Shown in pieces: positions 57,512-64,000 of a stretch of 64,000 nucleotides of DNA (position 1 is its first letter; every line of letters begins with the position of its first letter). Origin of the DNA: JBOGVZ01 sp050692985 (lineage in GTDB: Bacteria > Actinomycetota > UBA4738 > CALAEC01); NCBI GenBank assembly GCA_050692985.1, contig JBOGVZ010000047.1, forward strand, positions 62,001-126,000, read 5' to 3'. Under the pieces are notes generated by a model. That model worked only from the letters and a program-made list of their open reading frames with translations. It was not told the DNA's origin and ran no database searches. The position numbers and the translations under genes were made by a program.

Positions 57512-59806
57512 TCAGGGCGTGCCCGGGTCCCCGCTCCTGGCCTTCACGATGCGGCCGTTCGAGATCACCAGGGCGAAGTCCTGGTCGGTGTCGTCCCCGA
57601 TGCCCGGCACTCCGTCGCCGGCCAGGTTCGCACCAAGCACCTCGACCTCGATCGCGCCACCCGGCGAGGCCAGGAAGACGTTCTCCACGTTGTTCATGAA
57701 GTCGGCCGCCCCGCCGGGGACGCTCCAGCCGGTACTGGGCTCGCCGAACCAGTTGCCCAGGTACGTCTGTCCCCTGGACACGACGCGCAGGTCGAGATCA
57801 TTGACCCACGCCGGGGTGGCGCCCCCCAGGCCGTGGCCGGGCGCGTCCGTCCACACCAGTGTCACCTTCACCGGCTCCGACCGGTCGATCGCCCGCACCC
57901 TGGCCTGCCACCGAGCCCCCGTGGTGGACAACAGCACCGCCTGGTCGACGTAGGTCTTCGACGACCCACCCAGGACGTTCTCCAGGTTGAACCGGCCCCA
58001 CCCCTGCTTGTTGTCGGGGACGTGACCGAGGATGTTCCCGTCGGCGTCCCTGTTCCCGGCCAGGTCGACGGCGCCGTTCACGAAGGCGGCCTTGATGAGC
58101 ACCGGGCTGGGGTCCTCGCCGAACAGGTCGCGGTAGTGCTCGGTGAACAGCGCGGCCCCGCCGCTCACGTGTGGTGACGCCATCGAGGTGCCGGTGCAGT
58201 GCGAGTACAGGATGATCCCGAGCCCGATCACGGGGTCGAGGCACAGGCCGATGGTCACCGGATCGGCCGTGGACACCACTCGCTCACCGGGGGCCACGAT
58301 GTCCGGCAGGCGTCGGCCGTCGAGGGCCGGGCCGTGCGCGGTGACGAAGGAGAGGTCGTCGATCTGGCCGGCGCGGAAGTTCTCCGTGGCACCCACGCGG
58401 AGCAGGTTCTTGCCCTCGTCGGGGGTGCCCTGGGTGCTGGTCCCGCCCCGGCCGTTCATGATCGACAGAACCCACGTGAGCGGCTCGTGCTCGGGCGTGT
58501 CGAGGTTCGCGTCCCGCGGGGCATGGTCGAACTCCCTGGTGTCGGCGTCGTATCCGCGGGGCCTCCCAGACGGCCCCCACGAGTTCGCCGAGATCGTGGC
58601 GTCGCCCAGGACGGAGTCCTTGTTGAGCTCGATGTACTGGCCCGGGCCCGACGGAGCGAACGGCGTGAGCAGGCCGATGAAGTTCTGGGCGAATAGCTTC
58701 GCACCGGGGGCCATCCCCAGCCCGAACTCGAAGCCGTCACCGTCGGTCAGGCCGGTGGATCCCGTCCCCACGATGATCCCCGCGGTGTGGGTGCCGTGCC
58801 CGAACGTGTCCGTCATCTCCGCCAGGCACAGGATCCCGAGCTGGCCCGTGGTGTAGTCGTGGCAGCCGTGCAGCTGTCCCTGGAGGTCCGGGTGGCGCGC
58901 GCTCACCCCCGTGTCCACGTGGGCCACCACGACGCCGGTGCCGTCGACCTGGTGGCCGGCGAGCCACTCCTCGTATCCCGGAAGGGGAACCCCGTCGCCC
59001 GTGTAGTTGCCGGCCGAGATCTGGTTCGACATCTCGTCGCGGGCGGCCGGAGCGAGCTGGGGAGAGATCGCGTAAACGGCCGAGAGGCTGGTGGCGGCCT
59101 CGATCGCCGCCGGCGTGGCGGCGACCTGGACCCCGATCAGCTCCACGTCCCCGATCGCCTGCCGGCCGGTCACCTCGAGCCGCCCCCCGGCCGCCGTGAG
59201 GCGCTCCAGCGCCTCGCCGGCGTGGCCGTCGTCGACCAGCAGGACGTTCAGGATGGTCGCGTTCCCCGCGCGAAGGTCACCGAAGCGGTACGCGGGCTCG
59301 AACGCCCCCACCCACCGGACGGCCGCCACGTCGGCCAGCGCCGCGGCGTCCTCGGGGGTGGCCAGGACCACGAACGTGAACGGGGCCAGGTACTGGACCA
59401 GCCGCGCTCCGCCGGCCCGAACGGCATCGAGCCAGGCGTCCTTGATCGGCCCGTGGAACTGCACCAGGTGAAGCGCGGGCCGGCCGGCGGCCACATCGGC
59501 GGCGATGTGTGGAAGCCTGGTCAGGGGGTCGAACGAGGCGGACGGCAGGACCAGCCGTCCGGCCTCGGGATACGCCTGGAAGGCCACGTTCGCCCGGCGC
59601 AGGTCCTCGAGGGCCTCGGTGGGCACCACCGCCCAGTCGAACCAGCCGTACCCCGCCGAGAACGACGCCTCCACGCCCGCCGCGGCCAGGCCGCCGGGCT
59701 GGAGACGGACCGCGACCTGGGGGGAGTCGTCGGCGCGCGCGCCGGAGAGACCGGTCAGGAGCAGGGCCACCGCAGCGAGGACGGAGACGGGCAGGCGCTT
59801 CCTCAT
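57512..59806 (-). CDS. Secreted subtilisin-like (S8) serine protease
   Basis: Protein of 764 residues with a Sec signal ('LPVSVLAAVALLLTGLSGARA'), a propeptide region (about 25-260) and the S8 catalytic domain with Asp in 'VVAHVDTGVSARHPD', His in 'DTFGHGTHTAGIIVG' and Ser in 'CTGTSMASPHVSG'. A C-terminal beta domain (about 620-760; 'VKVTLVWTDAPGHGLGGATPAWVNDLDLRVV') resembles the P-like domain of large extracellular subtilases. ATG 59806 has GGAGG 5 bases upstream and begins the signal peptide; an in-frame start 12 bases earlier is less likely. Probable nutrient protease. Confidence 0.93.
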   Translation of the reverse strand: MRKRLPVSVLAAVALLLTGLSGARADDSPQVAVRLQPGGLAAAGVEASFSAGYGWFDWAVVPTEALEDLRRANVAFQAYPEAGRLVLPSASFDPLTRLPHIAADVAAGRPALHLVQFHGPIKDAWLDAVRAGGARLVQYLAPFTFVVLATPEDAAALADVAAVRWVGAFEPAYRFGDLRAGNATILNVLLVDDGHAGEALERLTAAGGRLEVTGRQAIGDVELIGVQVAATPAAIEAATSLSAVYAISPQLAPAARDEMSNQISAGNYTGDGVPLPGYEEWLAGHQVDGTGVVVAHVDTGVSARHPDLQGQLHGCHDYTTGQLGILCLAEMTDTFGHGTHTAGIIVGTGSTGLTDGDGFEFGLGMAPGAKLFAQNFIGLLTPFAPSGPGQYIELNKDSVLGDATISANSWGPSGRPRGYDADTREFDHAPRDANLDTPEHEPLTWVLSIMNGRGGTSTQGTPDEGKNLLRVGATENFRAGQIDDLSFVTAHGPALDGRRLPDIVAPGERVVSTADPVTIGLCLDPVIGLGIILYSHCTGTSMASPHVSGGAALFTEHYRDLFGEDPSPVLIKAAFVNGAVDLAGNRDADGNILGHVPDNKQGWGRFNLENVLGGSSKTYVDQAVLLSTTGARWQARVRAIDRSEPVKVTLVWTDAPGHGLGGATPAWVNDLDLRVVSRGQTYLGNWFGEPSTGWSVPGGAADFMNNVENVFLASPGGAIEVEVLGANLAGDGVPGIGDDTDQDFALVISNGRIVKARSGDPGTP

Positions 59807-60057
59807 CACTACCTCCACGGGCGAGGGTCACTAAGTCGTTCGCCGCCCGACCCCCGGCTTCCTGCCTCCGGGCCGGTCGGGCGGTTGGCGGCGGGAGGCT
59901 TCGCAGGCCGTCGTCGTCCCTGGCGTTGCCGGTTCCACCCAGGCACAAATGGGGAAATCATCGGCCGATGCTGGGGCGCTTCACTCTGGTCGACGGCCTG
60001 GCCGGTACGTATCGTCGCCTCTGCGATGGACCCGGGCGACGAACCGACTGATCACAG

Positions 60058-60903
60058 ATGTCGACGGACGGCAACGAGCTGATCTACGAGCGGCGGTGGG
60101 CCGCCTCGACCCGGGTGGTTCGCCTGCGGCCGCATGTGTGGCGAGGACTGGCGGGATCCCTGGAGGGCCAACCCCTCCTGGAGATCGGGCCCGGGCTCAG
60201 GCCGACGATCCCCGTGGAGGGCTCCTACTTCGCCGAAATCTCCAGCAGGGCGCTGGATGTGCTGGCCAGGCGGGGAGCTCACGTCAGACGCTACGCTGGG
60301 GGTTCCCTTCCGTTCCCCGACCGATTCTTCGGAGGGGTCTTCGCGTTCGAGGTCCTCGAGCACGTCCAGGAGGACAACGTGCTCGCGAGAGAGATCGCTC
60401 GGGTCCTCCACACCGGCGGAAGGTTCATGCTGTCCGTCCCCATCCGCATGTCGCGGTGGTCGAGGCTGGACGAGCTCTCGGCACACGTGCGGAGGTATGA
60501 GCCCGACGAGCTGTTCGACCTCCTTCGCCGAAACGGCTTCCGGGTGGAATCCTGCGAGTTCAAGACCGAGAAGATCCGGCCGGGCCTCGTCACGATGAAG
60601 GCGTCCGTCCTCCAGTCGTTCCCCCGGCTGACGAACACGTTCCTGCAGGGCGTCTTCTTCCCGTTGCTGGCGGGCTATCAGCGACGGTTCGCCGAGGTGC
60701 GGTGGCTGCCCCCGGAAGCCGCGATCCCGGCCGAGGCGACCGGGATCACGGTCCTCACGCGGCTGGTCGGCACGACGGCTCGGCTGGCTCCCGGGGGCGG
60801 TGACCTACCTCTTCCGGCCGTCAGTGGGGCCGCGTTCGGCGCCGAACCTGCCCCTCCACCCAGCCGAGGGAGGCGAGGCCGGCCAGGCCGACGAACGCGA
60901 TGA
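60058..60903 (+). CDS. Class I SAM-dependent methyltransferase
   Basis: Protein of 281 residues. The SAM pocket is formed by 'PLLEIGPGLRPTIPV', 'SLPFPDRFFGGVFAFEVLEHVQEDNVLAREIARVLHTGGRFMLSVPI'; this is the Methyltransf_11 pattern. 'SRLDELSAHVRRYEPDELFDLLRRNGFRV' follows, as in methyltransferases of glycan or lipid pathways. The last about 27 residues overlap the converging membrane-protein gene by 83 bases and are low-complexity, so the conserved part may end earlier. Substrate unknown. Confidence 0.82.
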   Translation: MSTDGNELIYERRWAASTRVVRLRPHVWRGLAGSLEGQPLLEIGPGLRPTIPVEGSYFAEISSRALDVLARRGAHVRRYAGGSLPFPDRFFGGVFAFEVLEHVQEDNVLAREIARVLHTGGRFMLSVPIRMSRWSRLDELSAHVRRYEPDELFDLLRRNGFRVESCEFKTEKIRPGLVTMKASVLQSFPRLTNTFLQGVFFPLLAGYQRRFAEVRWLPPEAAIPAEATGITVLTRLVGTTARLAPGGGDLPLPAVSGAAFGAEPAPPPSRGRRGRPGRRTR

Positions 60904-61177
60904 ATCCGCCCTCCGTGAGCGCCTGGCGGATCGCCCGGGCCTGATCGGCGAACACGAAGGAGAACACCAGGACGATGGCCAGGAAGATGAGGTACCCGGC
61001 CGCCGCCATGGACCCCAGGTGCCTCAGGAGGACGGGCCACCCGGGGGCCGGGCCGCTCGCCCGCCGCCGGGCCTTGGGAGAGCGCCGGTAGACGAAGAAC
61101 ATCACCAGGAAGCCCACGTACGCACAGCCCAGGGGAGCCACCACGCCTCCCCAGATCCCTCCGCCCAACGGCTCCAT
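60821..61177 (-). CDS. Small membrane protein, three helices
   Basis: Protein of 118 residues with helices at about 10-30 ('VVAPLGCAYVGFLVMFFVY'), 55-78 ('MAAAGYLIFLAIVLVFSFVFA') and 88-108 ('GGFIAFVGLAGLASLGWV'). It follows the 72-residue membrane protein by 9 bases; together they look like a two-subunit integral membrane complex. No family recognised. Its 3' end overlaps the methyltransferase gene on the other strand. Confidence 0.7.
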   Translation of the reverse strand: MEPLGGGIWGGVVAPLGCAYVGFLVMFFVYRRSPKARRRASGPAPGWPVLLRHLGSMAAAGYLIFLAIVLVFSFVFADQARAIRQALTEGGFIAFVGLAGLASLGWVEGQVRRRTRPH

Positions 61178-61186
61178 CCGCCTGCC

Positions 61187-61405
61187 TCAGTCCCGCAGGA
61201 AGAACTGCCACCCGCGAACGAACAGGTGCCATCCGAGCCACAGCCACACCGCGAAGAGCACCCATCGCCCCACCACGCTCCGGGTGACCACGTCGAGCAT
61301 GTCGCTGATCGTGGGGAAGCTCGGTCCGGACACCATGGCCAGACCCTGCCAGATGAAGAAGAGGGCGACCAGGACGGCCCATCCAACGAGCGCCATCATC
61401 CGCAT
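61187..61405 (-). CDS. Small membrane protein, two helices
   Basis: Protein of 72 residues starting 'MRMMALVGWAVLVALFFIWQG', then a short loop with 'SFPTISDMLDVVTRSVVGRW' and a second helix 'VLFAVWLWLGWHLFVRG'. The pattern of a soluble TISDM-like loop between helices resembles the uncharacterised DUF6186-type or similar actinobacterial proteins, but I cannot name the family with confidence. Cotranscribed with the 118-residue membrane protein; divergent from the kinase/phospho-lyase gene. Confidence 0.7.
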   Translation of the reverse strand: MRMMALVGWAVLVALFFIWQGLAMVSGPSFPTISDMLDVVTRSVVGRWVLFAVWLWLGWHLFVRGWQFFLRD

Positions 61406-61496
61406 CTTCCCTAAGTACGGAGCGAGCCGCCACCGATGCTGGGATCGGCCGCGACCGGCGTCCGGGAGACGTGTGGTAAAAGCAGATCCGAGCGAC

Positions 61497-63854
61497 ATGC
61501 CTGGGGGGGAACGCGTCGAAGGCGGCCGGGATCCCCTCGACACGCCACCTCCGAGCCTCCCGGTCGACGAGGCCCGAACGATCGCCGAGCGCGTCTTCGG
61601 GGTGCGCGGATCGGTCTCCGCGCTGCGGAGTGAGCGGGACCAGAACTTCCGGGTCGATGCGGAGAGCGGACGCGGATACGTCCTCAAGGTCTCCAACCCC
61701 GCCGACGACCGGTCGGTCATCGAGATGCAGGCCGAGTCGCTGCTGCATGTCCGGCGCCAGGGTCCAGATCTGCCGGTGATGCGCCTCCTGCCGACGCCAG
61801 ACGGAGCCCTGTGGGGGGAGATCCCGGGACCCCGGGACGATCCCCTTCTCGTGCGGATGTTCACCCTCATGCCGGGGCGGATGGTGAGGCCCGGGGAGCT
61901 GGATCACCGGGCCCTGGCCCGCTTCGGGCGGCTGGTGGCTCGGATGGGGCTGGCCCTCCGTGGGTTCTTCCACCCCGCCGCCGACTACGAGATCCTGTGG
62001 GATCTCAAGCACGCCCCCCGGCTACGGCCGCTCCTGGATGCCGTCGAGGAACCCGGCCGGCGCTCGCTGGCCGAGGGGGTGCTCGACCGGTTCGAGGAGC
62101 GCGTGGCGCCGGTCCTGGACGGCCTGCGGGCGCAGGTCATCCACAACGACCTGACGATCGACAACGTCCTCCTCGACGATGGGCGGAGGGTCAGCGGCAT
62201 CGTCGACTTCGGCGATCTCACCCACACGGCCCTGGTCTGCGATCTGGCGATCGCGCTGGCCTCGCTGATGTGGGAGCGACCCGACCCCTTCGAGGCCGCC
62301 GCGGCGGCGATCCGCGGCTACGTCGAGGTGCTGCCCCTCGAGGAGCCGGAGGTTGATCTCCTCGGCGACCTGGTGGCCGCCCGGGTTGCCGCATGGGGCG
62401 TGATCGCGGCGTGGCGCGTCCGTCGGTTCCCCGACAACACCGACTACATCACCGCGGGCGACGATGCCGCGTGGCGCCTCCTCGAGGACCTCGACCGGAT
62501 CGGGCCGCCTGAGGTCGGGCGGCGGCTCCGAGAGACCGGGCTCGATGCGCCTCTCCCGTACCGGAGGGTCCGCAGCGAGGAGCTCCTGGAGCGCCGCCGC
62601 CGGGTGCTCCGACGATCGCCGCTGACGTACGAGAGACCGGTGCACCTCGTCCGGGGGGAAGGGGTGTGGATGTTCGATCCGCACGGGCGACGGTACCTGG
62701 ACGCGTACAACAACGTGCCCGTCGTGGGGCACGGTCATCCACGGGTGACGGCGGCGGTCGCGGAACAGGCCCGCAGGCTGAACACGAACACCCGCTACCT
62801 GCACGAGGCCGCGGTGGAGCTTGCCGAGAGACTGGTGGCCACGATGCCCGGCGACCTCGACACGGTCCTGTTCGTCAACTCGGGGAGCGAGGCCAATGAC
62901 GTCGCGTGGCGCCTGGCCCGGGCAGCGACCGGCGGGGATGGGGCCATCGTCACCGAGCACGCCTACCACGGCATCACCGAAGCGACCGCGGCGCTGTCAC
63001 CGGAGGAGTGGGCGAGGGGCGAGTGCCCCGGGCACGTCGAGCTCGTGCCGGCCCCGGACGGGTACCGGGGGCGGTACCGACGCGAGGACGGAGGGTGGGC
63101 CGAGCGGTACGCGGCGCACGTCGGAGAGGCCGTGGCCAGGCTGAGGGAGCGCCCGATGCGGCTCGCGGCGATGTTCGTCGATCCGGCCTCGACCAGTGAC
63201 GGCGTCCTGGTCCCGCCGGATCCCTACCTCCGAGGGGTGGCCCCGCTGGTCCGGGAGGCGGGAGGCCTGCTGGTGGCTGACGAAGTGCAGGCGGGTCACG
63301 GCCGATACGGCTCGCATCTATGGAGCTTCCAGGCCTCCGGCGTGGAGCCGGACATCGTCACGTTGGGCAAGCCCATGGGCAACGGACATCCGGTGGCGGC
63401 GGTGGTGACCAGGGCCGAGATCCTCGATGCGCTCACCAGAGACACCGAGCTGTTCAGCACGTTCGGCGGCAACCCGGTGTCCTGTTCCGCGGCCCTGGCC
63501 GTGCTCGAGGTGATCGAGGAGGAAGCGCTCATGCAGCGCGCGGCGACGGTCGGCGCCTACCTGCGGAGGGGCTTCGAACGGCTGAGCGAGGCCCACGTAC
63601 AGATCGGCGACGTCCGGGGCGAGGGCCTCCTCATCGGCGTCGAGCTCGTTCGCGACCGGCAGACGCGCGAGCCGGCACGGCAGGAGGCCGGGGCCGTGGT
63701 CAACACCATGCGGGAGCGCGGTGTCCTGCTCCGCTCGACGGGGCCGGAGGGGAACGTGCTGAAGATCCGGCCCCCGCTGGTCTTCACCGGTGAGCACGCG
63801 GACCTGCTCCTGGGAACGCTGGCCGCCGTGCTGGACGATGTGGACCATCGATGA
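61497..63854 (+). CDS. Fused APH-type kinase and class III aminotransferase-fold enzyme (probable kinase/phospho-lyase)
   Basis: Protein of 785 residues. The first half (about 20-340) is a choline/aminoglycoside-kinase-like phosphotransferase with 'QVIHNDLTIDNVLLDDG' (catalytic Asp) and 'GIVDFGDLTHT'. The second half (about 365-785) is a fold-type I PLP enzyme: 'FVNSGSEANDVAWRLAR', 'VADEVQAGHGRYG', PLP lysine in 'VTLGKPMGNGHP'. In animals 5-hydroxylysine kinase and the AGXT2L phospho-lyases act in sequence; fusion here suggests phosphorylation then elimination of phosphate from hydroxylysine, ethanolamine or a similar amine. Larger bacterial relatives carry an extra peptidase M23-like domain, absent here. 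ATG 61497; GTG near 61472 possible. Confidence 0.88.
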   Translation: MPGGERVEGGRDPLDTPPPSLPVDEARTIAERVFGVRGSVSALRSERDQNFRVDAESGRGYVLKVSNPADDRSVIEMQAESLLHVRRQGPDLPVMRLLPTPDGALWGEIPGPRDDPLLVRMFTLMPGRMVRPGELDHRALARFGRLVARMGLALRGFFHPAADYEILWDLKHAPRLRPLLDAVEEPGRRSLAEGVLDRFEERVAPVLDGLRAQVIHNDLTIDNVLLDDGRRVSGIVDFGDLTHTALVCDLAIALASLMWERPDPFEAAAAAIRGYVEVLPLEEPEVDLLGDLVAARVAAWGVIAAWRVRRFPDNTDYITAGDDAAWRLLEDLDRIGPPEVGRRLRETGLDAPLPYRRVRSEELLERRRRVLRRSPLTYERPVHLVRGEGVWMFDPHGRRYLDAYNNVPVVGHGHPRVTAAVAEQARRLNTNTRYLHEAAVELAERLVATMPGDLDTVLFVNSGSEANDVAWRLARAATGGDGAIVTEHAYHGITEATAALSPEEWARGECPGHVELVPAPDGYRGRYRREDGGWAERYAAHVGEAVARLRERPMRLAAMFVDPASTSDGVLVPPDPYLRGVAPLVREAGGLLVADEVQAGHGRYGSHLWSFQASGVEPDIVTLGKPMGNGHPVAAVVTRAEILDALTRDTELFSTFGGNPVSCSAALAVLEVIEEEALMQRAATVGAYLRRGFERLSEAHVQIGDVRGEGLLIGVELVRDRQTREPARQEAGAVVNTMRERGVLLRSTGPEGNVLKIRPPLVFTGEHADLLLGTLAAVLDDVDHR

Positions 63855-63953
63855 TCCGGTCGAACGCGCCGCTCTCAGGGAGGGAGTTGTAGCCTTCTCC
63901 TGCTCGGTCCCTCGACCCGGGGCCGAGTTCGGGAAAGTGGGCCGGCAACTGCG

Positions 63954-63959
63954 TAGGAT
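63954..63959 (+). promoter_or_regulatory. -10 box TAGGAT near the right edge
   Basis: Same hexamer as at 26507 and 33852. It would drive a gene starting at or beyond ATG 63996, outside the window. The spacer 63855-63995 holds no other recognisable feature. Confidence 0.35.
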
Positions 63960-64000
63960 GCACCGAGAGGACGTTTGCCCGGAAGCGCGGGGCCGATGAA

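Noticed and set aside
63790..63999. Short open frame at the right edge
   Set aside because: It overlaps the end of the kinase/phospho-lyase gene in another frame and shows no protein-like features; the spacer more likely holds a promoter.

Overview
The window is about 70% G+C with almost no spacer DNA. Many genes are joined by ATGA/GTGA stop-start overlaps, and many start directly behind a TANNNT -10 box. Gene content (DUF1918, LCP protein, paired ArsA-type ATPases, SCP2 proteins, cyclase-ATPase-TPR regulators, stand-alone LigD modules, sucrase/ferredoxin-like protein, cysteine-containing ribosomal protein S4) points to an uncultured, deep-branching actinobacterium. No rRNA, tRNA, CRISPR array, prophage, integrase or transposase was found. 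No gene-free stretch exceeds 300 bases. The largest spacers (59807-60057, 55573-55729, 63855-64000, 48837-48979, 3987-4119) hold promoters or nothing I recognise.

Left part, 1-5.9 kb: tail of a probable M55 D-aminopeptidase, the two ATPases of a dipeptide ABC importer, an XRE-cupin regulator and a D-threonine aldolase-like PLP enzyme, which together look like a D-amino-acid/dipeptide use operon. A RAM-domain protein, a PPOX-family protein and a DinB polymerase follow. 5.9-14 kb (minus strand): a sugar/polyol operon read deoR, BtpA/SgcQ barrel, FGGY kinase, SDR, lipoprotein binding protein, two permeases, MalK-type ATPase. A perfect 11-bp inverted repeat lies over the deoR promoter and start codon and is the likely operator for the whole operon. 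14-18.3 kb: a class III aminotransferase and an M20 amidohydrolase, then two abrupt breakpoints (about 16425 and 17240) that bring in an approximately 0.8-kb piece of an arsA pair and truncate four genes.

18.3-36.8 kb: Ser/Thr kinase with acidic lipoprotein, LCP protein, a 1086-residue cyclase-ATPase-TPR regulator, P450, a second cyclase-ATPase gene broken by two compensating frameshifts, secreted S15-type hydrolase, a third cyclase, CYTH protein, SCP2 protein, flavin amine oxidase and a secreted alpha/beta hydrolase. 36.8-46.4 kb: a rhodanese-CBS protein whose catalytic cysteine codon is TGA followed by a SECIS-like hairpin (probable selenoprotein), a tiny zinc-ribbon protein, acyl-CoA ligase, an SCP2-alpha/beta hydrolase fusion, nitroreductase, cytidylate kinase-like protein, MFS exporter, split LigD modules, a cysteine-free IscA-like protein with a His tail and DUF1918.

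46.4-64 kb: leaderless rpsD, thiE with an AIR-synthase-like partner, cupredoxin, PQQ-type sugar dehydrogenase, ParB-like and YceI proteins, beta-hydroxyacid dehydrogenase, an operon of an Asp/Thr-repeat peptide with a JmjC/cupin oxygenase and a sucrase/ferredoxin-like protein (candidate peptide-modification system), adenylate kinase, AlkB, a subtilase, a methyltransferase, two small membrane proteins and a fused kinase/PLP phospho-lyase. The most notable items are the TGA-containing rhodanese, the DTTD-repeat peptide operon, a family of approximately 60-bp palindromic repeats that supply gene ends, and apparent CTG and ATA start codons. Four gene disruptions mean assembly errors must be excluded.
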